NCBI RefSeq assembly: GCF_003711515.1
Contig: NW_021167085.1
Coordinates: 1,032,575 to 1,096,574, forward strand
DNA length: 64,000 nt
Source: Sodiomyces alkalinus F11
Taxonomy: Eukaryota > Ascomycota > Sordariomycetes > Glomerellales > Plectosphaerellaceae
Direction: 5' to 3'
Shown: positions 31,881-43,964 of the stretch, one piece after another
How the letters are laid out: every line of letters starts with the position of its first letter
How positions within the stretch are numbered: position 1 is the stretch's first letter
Notes under the pieces: model-generated
What the model was told of the DNA's origin: nothing
The model's input: only the letters and a program-made list of their open reading frames with translations
Database searches by the model: none
Made by a program: the position numbers and the translations under genes

Positions 31881-33836
31881 TATATATAAATACACATGGC
31901 TTATGTGGTTTGGCTAATACATGTTTACCGAAGGTAGAGACCCCCGCTCCCGCTCCCGAGAAATGATAACTAGCTTGATCTGTAAGGAACTCGAGAAATC
32001 TCGCGTCTCGGCTTGTGAACCTCGAGTCACGAGCCTGTATCCATGTCCTATAAATTAAAAGACGAACAGTTGAGAGAGGGGCTTGCGGGGTGTTGCATTG
32101 GGCTGGCCATGCTCGCTTCCCGCCCTGATCGTCCGATGTGGGCCGAGCCAGTAATCACCCAACGCCTGGGGTATGCTTTTCGAGGCTTCTGTATCCGTAG
32201 GCTGTACGGAGCAGTTTTACCACTTACGCAGTACACGTACATATTTCGTTGCTGCAAGGTGTAGAAGACAAGAAGCCAGCACATGAGGCTTGAGCCTTAA
32301 GGTTCCGACAAAGAAAGGAGGCAACGGGCGGGTTGGTCGTTAAGGACGCGGAGGACGAATGACGAATGCAGAACGGCACGGGAAGGAAAAAAAGAGTAAA
32401 AAGCTGGGCGCGGGGATAGGCGACAGGGGGTTTCGTGTTGACAAGAAGAATCCTTGCCCAGGTACCGCAAGATCATCGGGGACATCGTGATCGTGATCAC
32501 CGAGTCTTCAAACGGATTCCACAACAGTCGGCCCCATTCGACTAAGACCATAATCGGACGCAGATAATCAGATGAAAAACAAGACCAAACCGCCGTCTTG
32601 GCATATTCGCCGAACAATTGAGCATTCAAACTGACACGTCGCCAACGAAGACGCCTATAAAAACAGAAGAGAGGGGGAAATAACATAATTACTATTCCCT
32701 ATTATTATTTCTTCTTTCCAACCCCCAAATCTGGACCGGCCTACCTAAAGGTACCCTAGGCGCCTAAATCTTGACCGGTCTCCACTAGCGTCACCAAGTT
32801 GCATGTACACTCCATACAACAACAACCATTTTGTCACACCGGGGGGAGGATGGGGTGGGAATGGTCGAGAATGGTTTTTTGAGGCCACCAATTACCAGGG
32901 GTCAAGAGCCTGCTTGTCGTGCTTCTTTCTGCCGAACGAGAAATGCAAAAATAAGTACCTACGAATTATGAGGCCGGAAAAACGATGCGGGTTGACAGCG
33001 TTGAGACAGGAGGACAGCAATATAACACTTTGTAGCACTTGATGTGGATAATGGTAACACGAAGCAATTGAGGACGGACCCCCTGTCCTTCTTTTGCGTT
33101 TCGAGTCTAGACAATGCAAAGAAGAGTGATAGAAAAGGGACGGACCCCTCACCATGTTTGGTCGCTGACTACCTAGGAGAGACCCCTGGAGCCGTAGCCT
33201 GGTCGCATCGGGCCGCAGGGCGGTGTACCTATTTGTGTCCTTCCCTTGCGCACATCGTTCATGAACCTCGAGGGACCGGTCCTTTGTTTCTATGCCCCCC
33301 CCCGCCTTCCTTCTAGGATATCCTCATCCTTCTCTTCCCAAAATAGTGGCGGAAGAAAAGCCCTCCCTTCCCTTCGCTTCCCGGCTGACACATCTTGCCC
33401 GCCCTCCCCTCCCGAGGTAATACAAAAAAATATCACAGAACCGCCAACGTAGCCAGAAGCGCTGTCAATGAGATGCCGATGCGAGATGCCCTCGCCGTTG
33501 ATAGCTTAATCTCGCTGGAGAAAATAAACAAGAAAAACAAATACAGGATGGTAAACCCCCCCCCCCCCAGCGAAATCCGGAACAAAAGGAGAAGGGGGTA
33601 ATAAAAAAAAAGCCTCTGATGTCCCCGTGAATAACGCCTGGCCAAAAAAAAAAAAGACCTTAAATCCGGAGCCTTGCCGTACCCTATCGTGCAATATCAC
33701 ACTATGCCCATTCGCCCTTTTGCCCACCAACTCCCATAAATGACAGAACGGAAAAGAGAAGAAAAGGAGGGGAAAAAAAGAAGAAAAAAAAACTTGAGGG
33801 GAAATGATCGCGCGCTCCCAAGGGACCCGGGCCACC
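31881..33836. other. Intergenic between convergent genes
   Basis: 2 kb with C-, A- and T-homopolymers (e.g. 33556-33570 C-rich, 33602-33610 and 33643-33654 A-runs, 33774-33791 A-rich). TAGGTA-type words lie at 32740-32765. Frames are short and unrecognised. No RNA gene identified. Confidence 0.45.
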
Positions 33837-34610
33837 TTAGTCCTCTTCATCCCCCTTCATCATGTGTGTAACTCGGGACAAGGCGTCCCGCTTGACGGCT
33901 TCGACCGATCGGCTAACATCGATGGTGATGACGTCCTTCTCGTCCTGTTGAGGAAGCTCCAGGATGCTGAATTGACTCGAGACCATGTCGGCACCCATGT
34001 AGTGGTTCTTGCGCGCCTGCACACGTTCTAGGAGGACGGTCTCGGGGGCGTGAAGGAAAATGAAGTGGATGAGCAGCGAGTGGTCGTAGTATCCGGCGAC
34101 CCGGATGACGTCGCGGTACTTGCGTTTCAGTGCCGAGCATGTCAGGACCACGCCGTCCGAGCCGGAGGCCAGCCGTTTGCGGGACTCTTCGCGGAGGATC
34201 GTCAGCCAGTCCCAGCGATCGGCATCGGTCAGGGGGATGCCGTTGGACATCTTCTCGATATTCGACTGTGGGTGAAACTAATGTCACAAAGGAAGTTAGG
34301 ATGAGTTCCAGGTCGAACAGAATAAGAGAAAACAAAAGAAGGAACACTCCCCGGGAATAATGATCCATCCACCTACCGAGTCACCCTCGATGAAGGGCAT
34401 GTTTAGTGATTGCGCCAAGTGTTCAGCGACAGTCGACTTTCCGCATCCAGCCGGTCCTGTGACGAGCCAGATGTGATGATGCTTGGGAGCCGAAGAACCG
34501 TTGGCCTGGGCTGAGATAGCCTGGGTCTTTGATGCAGGCGCTCCATTTATACTAGATGAAAGGCCAGATGAGGAAACCGGCCCTTGGCTGGGAGCATCGT
34601 AAGAAAGCAT
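33837..34610 (-). CDS. Gluconokinase
   Basis: Two minus-strand exons, 34377-34610 and 33837-34277; 224 residues. A Ser/Ala-rich N-terminal extension of ~43 residues precedes W-L-V-T-G-P-A-G-C-G-K-S-T (P-loop at 52-60), then E-G-D-S-F-H-P-Q-S-N-I-E-K-M and G-I-P-L-T-D-A-D-R-W-D-W-L, the gluconate/nucleotide-binding signature of the GntK family. It phosphorylates D-gluconate with ATP to 6-phosphogluconate, feeding the pentose phosphate pathway. The acceptor at 34278 (ATTAG) was chosen over one 12 bases downstream (CACAG) because only the first retains the conserved His-Pro. The upstream in-frame ATG at 34667 was rejected as the extension there is hydrophobic and unrelated. Confidence 0.9.
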
Positions 34611-37600
34611 GATCGCACGCTCGACGAGGTGGATGATTATGAGAAGAGGCGTGACGGGACTATCCAAGCGGGAAGTGTGGCAGTACTGATGGGTAGGTGG
34701 CCTGAAAGATGATTATGTACGAATAATGATGGCACGGGCAATAGATATCAAGTCACTCTTGGTCGGAGATGAGGGCATTCCGATAAAAGCGGGCTGGGCG
34801 AGATTCAAAGGAGGAGAGGCAGCGATGTTTTATAGTCTCGTTCGAAGGGAAAACACCCCCAAGGAAGGTGGAATGTTTGTACAGAGGAGGATGGGGGCCC
34901 CTTGTGCAATAATTACTGCAATGGTTTGGTTTGTCAGAGAAAGGGGGGGGTCTATGCGTAATGTGCGACTCGCCTACTTGGAAACTGGGGAAACAGGGGT
35001 CCGCCTGACCTCACCTGACGGGTACTCCACTCCTCTCCAGTCGTTCAGACGCTGGAAGTCCTCCGCTTGCTGAAAACCGCTTTATTCGGCCGGTTCATTG
35101 TTGCACAAACACGTCAGGGCGTCGGCCAATGTACCTGTGACCGGGGCGATTCCCAATGAGCAAACGAGTGGAATACAAACTGACCCGGTAAATAAACGCC
35201 TGCGTCCTTGAGGTAACTACTATTCACAGAGTACTTTGTACCCATCTCTTTGAAGTGGACTCGCGGTACGAAGCAGGATGGAGCGGACCAGTAGCGGGTG
35301 AGGACTGAGGGTACAACGTACATAAGTTACGTGGGCAGGCCTCGAGAATGCACACTAGTGTATATCGGGGTAAGTAGTGGGGCCGGGACAGTCTGGTGTG
35401 GGGGTCGCCCCCAGTTTTAGTTTGTTCCCCGTGAGTACCTTCATTAGTACCTGCTGAGTAACGGACAAGCCTCTTGATGAAGAGCAAATGCGTTGGGAAA
35501 GGTCGGTGATAATTTGACAAGTATTAGTCGGTGGTGCCTGGCCAATTTGTTTATCTTGGTACTATGAATGCAATAGTAAAGGGGTTTGTCTCCGGATACT
35601 CCGTACATTGTGTAGAAAACAAGAGGAAGATGCCTAGTCACGAGACGTCAAACGAGTTAGCTACCAGCCAAACTAACAAACCCAGCCAGACGCCTGAATA
35701 TCCTAGCTGATATTATTGTAATTTCATCTCATGACTGAGCACAATCAATATCGTCTCCCCCCTAACCCTACTTTGTCCCCCGNNNNNNNNNNNNNNNNNN
35801 NNNNNNNNNNNNNNNNNGGGGCGGGATAAGCGCAGTAGCCCTTCGTGCTAGGCCTAGGTCGGGCTTCATATGTTCCCAGTGCCATTGCCCTGGCCCCTCG
35901 GTGGCTGCCGGGATCGCGTGGGAGCAAGGTATGGGGGTAGCCCAGAAGGGCGGACGAACGACAGGGGTGCAGGGATGCAAGGGAAAAGAGAAAGACATGG
36001 AGGGTACAACGATGAAGCCTCAAATGGTGGGGGAGTGCGAAGTCTCACTGTTCCGGGGCAATTTTCGCCGATCCGGGGCATTGGTCGGCAATCACTAAGA
36101 TTACCATTCGCCAATGGAATGCAAGGAAAATCACCACCCGGCAGCCCGGGGTGGTTTCCGGATTACACAGTGCGAATAGGATGGAAATTTCACTCCAGAC
36201 ACGAAGAGCACCAGGCAGGCTACAGGGATGATCTGGACCCCAGTAGCGTGGGGGTATACTGACCTCCACGAAAGCCCGATGGACCCCTTGAGGATTTGCA
36301 TAGACCCCCTTCCCCCATCCTAGGGGCTCTGACCGCCAGTCATTGGCCAGCGCAATTATAACGAAGTACGGAATACGTTGTAAACCTCGTAGTTACAGAA
36401 AGTATCTAGTATTCTCGCGATGGAATTCTCTCTGGTGGCTTTGCCTCGAAAAGTTGGTTTTCTCGTCACCTCGTTTTACCAATTGTCAAATTACAGAGAA
36501 CGGAGTACTAAGATAATTACTAATACATGGATAGGTACCTAATAAGGCAGTTACGTTCTGGATACGGAATGCGGCCTTTGATTGATCCAAAAAAAAACCC
36601 CATTACATCATTCAGTGGACTTTTTAGCACGAGGTACATGCTGCAGTTGTATCCGTCGACGAGCCAGGAGCAAGAAAATAGACGCGAGACTTCCCTGTTC
36701 CGTCAGGACCCGGACCTGTGACGATGTGGACATGTCATAACCAAAGATCATTTTATGGTCTAGGTATGTCCGGTTTGCCTGGCGTCGGTTGGATTGGCCT
36801 TGGCAACTTGCCCCATCTCCGATATGCCGCAATCACATATCATATAATTATTGTATCGGTATGCAAGGCTCATGAAACTAAAACGCCTACTGGCGCCTGT
36901 TTGTTGAACTGGCGGGCGGCTGTTTTCTATTTTTCTGTTCTCGACCAACCTCGCGCCATCCGATTTCCTTGGTACTGAAGTGGCTTGTGTGGCTGTCAGG
37001 GTCACTACCTAACCCGTGCCCTACCTTAACGGAAAGTCTTGGGTGTCGGCAACGTACCCTGTCAAAAGTTACCTGATCTGCCTACCTAGGTAGCTGCATC
37101 AACATTGGGGAGTTCTACTGCCATCAAGTCAAGATCGCGCATCCAGAGCATACTCGAAGCAACAGCCTGACAACGAGAACCGTCTTCGTGACCAAAGAAG
37201 CCTCGGCATAGAATAGGAATATGAAGGGGAATAAGGGCCTTTCGGAGGTATCACTTCTCTCTACCGAGGCATGGCTGTGATAAAGCGCTACGACTAGGAG
37301 TATGTAAGCTCTGCGTTATTTCGGTTATGGCCTCGGAAAGGGGGGCTGAAAGGAGGCCTCCACCTATAGAGGAATCAACATCCCTTGTTGCGAGGAAGGG
37401 AGACTCCTCGTGCAGCTATCCGTGTAGGTACCTAGCATTCACCTCCATATTTCCCGATGCATGTTCTCATTTGTACCCTCACACCATTGCTTTCCATGGG
37501 TCCTCACTTAAGTCGCGAATTTTAAAGTACCGCTTCGTCGAAACCAAGCAGACCTGAGGATTTACAACGTACTTCGTGGTGACAATTGTGTATCGAGGAT

Positions 37601-39241
37601 TCGAGACCCACTGACGGGACCAGGCTACAGCGCGTTAAGATTCAATTCACCAGCCAGGCCTAGGGGACTGCCGAGACAATACCAAGCATCTTAAAATGCC
37701 CGAGGTGGTCACGGGACTGTGAACATAAATCCCGCCTATGACATGCCCTGTCCAAGTCGAAGCCGATGAAAGGGCATATACGTTTTGGGCGTTCTGCACT
37801 CCGCACACTGCAAGTTGCAGGACACATATGTGCATCGGCTGAGACTCGTCACCCGCCGTTGGCAAAGGCCGGGTCACAGTCCATATCTCGGCCAAATGCA
37901 CACAGTGCCTCATGCGACAGAACCGGCTTTCGGAAACGGATCCCGCCCGGGCATTGGACTTTCAAGGTAGCAACCCCCATCGCCGCCTATAGCCCACCAC
38001 CACTGCGCGTACCCCATACGCATACTGCTTTTCAAGTTCATGGGGGTCATGGGAAGTGTGCTCGCGTAGTAGACCAAGGTAAAGCTCCGTCTGAAGCACA
38101 CCAAGTGCCGCGAGGGACAGCGGTAAAGGGTGGTGTTGAGTAAGGGGTCGGGTCCAGCGAGCAGCAAGGGAAACGAAGATGTGGTGAAAACAGACAGACT
38201 GCATATCGTAGACAGGTAGGGGTTGAGTCAGTTGCCTGCCGAACTGTGCATGCCCCGCCTTACGGAGTGCGCGGCAAGAACTGGAGAATAAGACAAGAAG
38301 ATACTTTGTGGATGCTAACAGGGCGGGGCATGTATCATAGGTACGCCATGGAGCGGTCAGCAGCATAGAATTTCCTCCTCCATCGGCCTCCCCTATTAAG
38401 GCCAATATGCATCGGTGATCCTCCCGCTGGCGAGCCTTGCAGATGGGACATGGGGCGTGGGACATACCGCCGTTATAGTCGGAGGGCAGTGAACCAGTCC
38501 CTCGAGATCACTCGAGGTTGAAGAGGTGGGACTGAAGATAAACGCGATAGAGCACGGAAGTCCCAGAGGTCGAGACATTGGCCCCTGTGTCGTCAGATCT
38601 TTGCAATTGCTGATTTGTGTTGCGATTCATGGGACAAAACAAGTTCTGTTTTTAACGCCCCCTAAAAATCCGGTGGCATTGATTATCCCCGCGATGTGGC
38701 TTGATGTAGGTAGTATCGTACCAGCCCAACAACGGGCGCTGATAGGAGATCGTGTGCATGGTGGCATGTACTTCCGTACAGAGATACATGATCCCGCTCA
38801 GCGATTCTCTGCATTTCGTAGCTCATAAAGGCCCCTGCTCATCGACTGAAAACATCTGTTGCGCTTCTGCTAGGTCCCGGTCCCTAGGTAGGCAAGTAGG
38901 CAAGTATGCAAGGTGTATTATAGACGAAAAAGCAGCCAGACAATTAGGCCAAAATAAATAGTATGGCTAGTGATTACCCCTCATCGCCCCATGCCGCTTA
39001 GGCTCGGGTTAGCCTCCTCTAACTGGCTGCCTGAGGAATAAGCGTGTACGGATACCTCGTCGCTCCTTTTTGTACTTCGTACTCTGTACCTTACCACTAT
39101 CCGTATCCGTACATCGTAAGAATTTGCTGCAGGGAAAGATCCATCGAGACGGAGGAAAGAGCCAATGAGTTGGTCGAGTTCCAAAGTTGGTTTGCAACCG
39201 CCTTAACTGTAACCTCCTCCTTCCGTCCAAGGCAGGCTGCC
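34611..39241. other. Gene-poor intergenic segment
   Basis: 4.6 kb between divergent gluconokinase and DPP III genes, broken by a 35-N gap. Frames up to 167 codons exist (minus 37962-38465) but have no domain or codon pattern I recognise. TAGGTA/CCTAGG words occur at 37080-37095, 37424-37432 and 38882-38900. Composition is normal, without RIP bias. It may hold a non-coding RNA or an unrecognised lineage-specific gene; I see no firm evidence. Confidence 0.45.
35783..35817. other. Assembly gap (35 N)
   Basis: Thirty-five N bases flanked by C-rich sequence on the left and G-rich on the right; sequence across it is unknown. Confidence 0.99.
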
Positions 39242-41723
39242 ATGTGGTCTCCAATCTTTGCTGCCCGGCTGTCACCCTCCATACGAGCGTTTAGCTTGAA
39301 ATCGAGAACGTCGCCAGCCCTTCTAAACCCTCTCAGACTCACCCAGCACACGGTGCATACCCCCTTTACCCCCTTCCGAAGCAGCCGGAACGTACCACTG
39401 CAGCTGCAGACGTATGCCACTATGAACTCTCAGGAACTCGCACAGTACCTGGCCGATGCCCCGCCTACTGTCGTGCGCCTCGAGATTGAGAAGCATTTTG
39501 AGGCTTTGACGGATAAGCAGAAGCGATATGCGCATTTCATCAGCAGGTAAGGATCCGAGTCGCCCAGCTTAGGTGACAATGTCTCTATCCTGGCTCCGCC
39601 CGGCGTAGCAGGTCGCTAACATAGGATATTCATTCCCTAGGGCCTCACTTGCGGGCAATCGTATCGTGCTCCGCCAGGTCTCACCTGAGTCTGAGGACAT
39701 CTACGACTTCATCATCAGCCTGCACAAGGCCTCGGGCGGTGACTGGGATGGTCTTGCTAAAAAGGCCGGAATTGACGAGACGCAACTCTCGCAATTCCTA
39801 GAGTACGCCGCTCAATTCCTCGGTAACAGTGGCAACTACAAGAGCTTCGGCGATTCCAAGTTCATCCCAAGATGTGATGAAAGCACATTCGCTGCGCTCG
39901 CCAAAACGAGCGCTGACGCCCAACGCTTCTACGAAGCGACCAAGGGTGCTATCTTCAGCGCCGATAAGCCTGGCTTGTTGCATCTCGGATACCCGGACAA
40001 CGGCCACATGACGACGTATTACCCTGGCTCGCCGGACATCACGCAGTCCGAGATTGAGGCTGTGTCGAGTTGGATGGAGCAGAAGGGCCTATTGCCTGAG
40101 AACACCAGGTTGCACAAGACCCAGAACGGCGTCTATGAGATTCTCATCGCCTCGGCCATCACTAGCGTACCCCCCGAAGGCGGAGATATTGGCAAAGACA
40201 CCGAATTTACCATTGATGATGGCGCGCTCAAGGGCAAGACGATCAGGCTCGTCTACGGCGACTATGCCGCTGAGATGAAGAACATCGCTAGTTATATCGC
40301 GAAAGCTCGCGAAAACAGCGACAATGATACCCAGACCTCTATGCACAAGGCATGTGCCAAGTCGTTCCACGACGGATCCCTGCTCACATTCAAGGACAGC
40401 CAGAGATACTGGATCCGAGACAAGGGGCCCATGGTGGAATCGAACATCGGATTCATCGAAACATATCGAGACCCGGCCGGCATCCGAGGCGAGTGGGAAG
40501 GGTTTGCTGCCATGGTCAACCTGGAACGGACTCGGGCTTTCGGCGAGCTCGTCAACTCTGCTCCATCTCTCATTCCTCTTCTTCCTTGGAGCAAAGATTT
40601 CGAGAAAGACAAGTTCCTGTCTCCCGACTTTACATCACTCGAGGTACTTACATTCGCCGGTTCTGGAATTCCCGCGGGAATCAACATTCCCAATTACGAC
40701 GACATCCGGCAAACCGAGGGTTTCAAGAACGTCTCGCTTGGCAACGTACTCAGCGCCAAGGCGGCCAACGAGAAGGTACCCTTCATCTCGGAAGCCGACT
40801 TGGAGCTGTACCAGAAGTATAGAGACCCTGCCTTCGAAGTGCAAGTCGGCCTGCACGAGTTGACTGGCCATGGATGCGGCAAACTTCTCCAGGAGACGTC
40901 TCCTGGCGTCTACAACTTTGATAAGGAGAACCCGCCAATTAACCCCCTAACAGACAAGCCCGTGACCACATGGTATAAGCCGGGCCAGACATGGGGTTCC
41001 GTCTTTGGAAGCCTTGCCGCCTCGTACGAGGAGTGCCGCGCAGAGCTGGTCGCCATGTACCTGAGTTGTGAATTTCCCGTGCTCAAGATCTTCGGCTTTG
41101 GGGACGGCAGCACCGACATGAGTAACGAGGCCGGCAATGTACTATATGCCGCGTACCTTCAAATGGCTCGTGCCGGTCTTGTGGCGCTGGAGATGTGGGA
41201 TCCCAAGAGCCAGAAATGGGGCCAGGCTCATTCTCAAGCCCGGTTCTCCATCCTCCAGTGCTTCCTCCAGGCTGGCGACGACTTCTGCGTGCTGGACTAC
41301 AAGAATGACGACTTGTCTGACCTGCAGATCAAGTTGGACCGGTCAAAGATTTTGACCACAGGCCGTGATGGTAAAGTTGCCCCAGGTTTTTCCCTGCCCA
41401 CCTTCTCTGCTTTGTGAGTTCAGATAGCTAACCCGATACCTTCCTGCTCTGTAGCCGTGGGCAAGTACCTCCAGAAGATCCATATCTATAAATCAACTGC
41501 CGATGTAGAAGCAGGCACCGAATTCTACAAGGCCATGACCAACGTTGACATGGATTTCTGGGGCACCAAGGTGCGCAACGTTGTCCTGCAGAACAAGCAG
41601 CCACGCAAGGTCTTCGTTCAGGCCAACACTCACCTTGATGAGGCTACCGGAAAGGTTAGCCTTCGACATTATGAGGCTACGCCAGCCGGCATGATCCAGA
41701 GCTGGGCCGATCGGGAGGCATAA
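39242..41723 (+). CDS. Dipeptidyl peptidase III (family M49 metallopeptidase)
   Basis: Three exons: 39242-39546, 39641-41370, 41455-41723; 767 residues. The zinc site is H-E-L-T-G-H at 507-512 (human H-E-L-L-G-H) with the second motif E-E-C-R-A-E at 565-570. The C-terminal exon gives V-G-K-Y-L-Q-K-I-H-I-Y-K-S-T-A-D-V-E-A-G, standard for M49. The enzyme removes dipeptides from the N-terminus of short peptides, normally in the cytosol. The first 60 residues (M-W-S-P-I-F-A-A-R-L then Arg/Ser-rich, no acids early) look like a mitochondrial presequence; a second in-frame ATG at 39422 (M-N-S-Q-E-L-A-Q-Y-L) would give the cytosolic form. The exon 2 donor (41371) was set so that G-R-D-A-V-G-K-Y-L-Q reads through, although the unspliced frame continues for 15 codons. 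Confidence 0.93.
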
Positions 41724-42369
41724 TTGATTGGGTGTGCGAATGTAGAAGAGATGGTCTAGAGACAGTGGCATATGGAGTCTCAATGGACATTCCTATCGAA
41801 TAGTTCCTGTAGAACTAGCATTGAAGAGAGGGGACTGTTGTTGCATAGAAGTCTCCCCGAAAACGAACTCTAGACACTAAGACATCATGAAGTGTGGCCT
41901 GCAGGCTCCGTTACTGTGGAGATGTGCAACAGATCAAAGCTACCGACCGACTGGGCAAGCGCACTTCATCCAGAGACACATCATCCACCTGGAAGTCCCA
42001 TTTCCAAAGGCCTCAAGTTGGACCAATACATGTCGTCGTTCAGTTTAATCATGTTGCTCTTTTTTTTTTCTTCTTTTTGATGCCATCAACCCGGGAAACC
42101 GGATTGTCACCTTCCTTGTTGATTTGTGAAGAACCTCATTACAGACGCCAAATGACCGACCGATGCCGTCGAGTTTCAAATGCAATTGGCAAAACCAGCC
42201 CTGCCCTGAAAGCCCAGTTCTTCATGTCCCGCTCTTGACACTGTTCCCTTACCCCCGCCTTTTTTATTCCCTTGGCAGAGGTACGGGTTGTGCGCACGCA
42301 TACACACATCCAACCCCCTTCAACCAGGCCATCCGAGATATCCGCTCTCATTTCCGTGACAAAACAGAT
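41724..42369. other. Intergenic between convergent genes
   Basis: 3' flanks of the DPP III gene and rpl6, with a T-run at 42060-42078. No gene. Confidence 0.5.
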
Positions 42370-43423
42370 TTACCACTTCATCTCGTGCGGCTTGTCTCCC
42401 TTGCGGAGGCTGAAGGAAGTTGCCAGATAGGCGGCGAGCATATCGACCTTCTTGATGTTGGCAAGGAGGGCCTTGTCGATGGCCTTCTGGTCGGCGGCGC
42501 GGCTGCTGCTGACCTCCTTCTTCTGCAGTGCGTATATCAATGTCAGTCATCCGTTCGTTCTTCAAAGAGCGTCCGCTTTTACTCGATACGCGGCGAAAAC
42601 ACTTCCTCCGTAGAACCTAGGGATGAGGTCGTTCGTACCTTGGGGGCCTCTCCCTGCTTGAAGAAAGCCTCCTCGCCGGCCTTCTCCTTGGTCTTCTCGG
42701 CGGTGAAGTACTTGGGTTGGGACACCTCCTCGATCTTCTTCTCATCAACGCCGGAGATGTCAACCTTGAGGGAGGTGGCAATGACGTAACGGGAGTTAAT
42801 CCGGCGCAGGGGAACGCCGTTAATCTTGAAGGGGCCGGTAACGAGGAGGACACCCTGCTCGAGGGTCTTCAGGAGAACGACACGCTTGCCGCGGAAGCGA
42901 CCGGCGAGCAGGATGAGGACGGTACCGGGCTGGAGGCTCTGACGGGGGGCCCAAGGGCGGATGGCCTTGCGGACCTGTTGGAAGAACCCAGTTAGCGGAA
43001 TCTGTTGCTGCGACCGCATGATGATGGAGATTCCCGGCCAGTATGCATCTCTCCGTTCCCCCTAAGTTTTCCTAGCTCGTTCCCAGTCCCATGTCGAGGA
43101 AGCTGCGCATTGCGCTACCCATGCAACCGTGTTGATCGGGACTTCTAGGATAATATATCCAGTGGGACTCGGATTGAAGCCAGCAATAATCGCCTTCCCA
43201 CGACGTGACAGCCACTGTATCACGCCGTAAAAATCACCCACGAAAAAAAAAAGTCCCGTCCATTGCTCTCAACCACTGTCGAACTATCGCCAACCACACT
43301 CACCTTCTTGGGCTGGGACTCATCGTCGGCAGGGTACCACTTCTGCGCCTTCTCGGAATTGGCAAGGACCTCCCGGGTGCCCGAGCCGAACTTCTTGGTG
43401 GTGGATTCCGCCTTCGCCGACAT
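42370..43423 (-). CDS. 60S ribosomal protein L6 (eL6)
   Basis: Three minus-strand exons: 43304-43423, 42639-42974, 42370-42522; 202 residues, phases 0/0. The N-terminus is short and basic ([13 protein letters not shown]). The core has the KOW-like stretch [17 protein letters not shown] and [12 protein letters not shown]. It ends [15 protein letters not shown]. It is a structural protein of the large ribosomal subunit. Introns are 329 and 116 nt; the first is the longest coding intron in the window, a pattern common in fungal ribosomal protein genes. Divergent from hsp78. Confidence 0.93.
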
Positions 43424-43964
43424 TTTTGCGATCGCGTCGTCCTTTCGTCTCGAGGGTGTTGAAAGGGGGAGGTGGAGGGTTGCGGTTGTCCGTCGGCCTT
43501 GGATGTTATTTGCGGTCGGATTTCTGAGAAGGCTGGATCAATTCTTGTGTGTGCCCACTAGCGAAAACCCTCAGTCACTAGCCACGTTGTGTGGGGCGCA
43601 AAAAAACCTTTCGGCCTACTAGAATATCCGAGCCGGGCGTCAGCCACAATTGGGGAATTTTTCTGTGGCACGTAGATAAGATAAGAGTGAAGAACATTCT
43701 GTGGATCTTCGCCCGACTAAAGTAGCCCGGTCTCGCCGCCGGTCAGAGCTTCCCCGAAGCTACCAGAAGCTGCTATGAAAACGCTCATAGGAGATTGGAC
43801 GTTTCTGACATCACGAGACGAGCTCGACGGAGCCCATTAATTAATTGATGTTTTCTATCTAAAGCCCCAAGTTGGTAATTTCCTCTTCTGTACACTCACT
43901 TGGACTCTGTTATGGTGGAAGTCTTTCACTATTTACGTCCTTTTCTCCGAACCGGAGCAACATC
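43424..43964. promoter_or_regulatory. Bidirectional promoter rpl6/hsp78
   Basis: 541 bp between divergent starts. GAACATTC at 43692-43699 is a two-unit inverted heat-shock-element core (GAA-nn-TTC). GAA repeats follow at 43757-43780. These would suit hsp78, but the third unit is imperfect. Confidence 0.4.

Noticed and set aside
35759..35771. Telomere-like CCCTAACCCTA beside the N gap
   Set aside because: Only about two units, within a gene-bearing chromosome interior; too short to call a telomere or interstitial tract.
37962..38465. 167-codon minus frame in the gene desert
   Set aside because: Contains a C-x2-C-like start (C-P-I-C) but no further zinc ligands or conserved pattern; not supportable as a gene.
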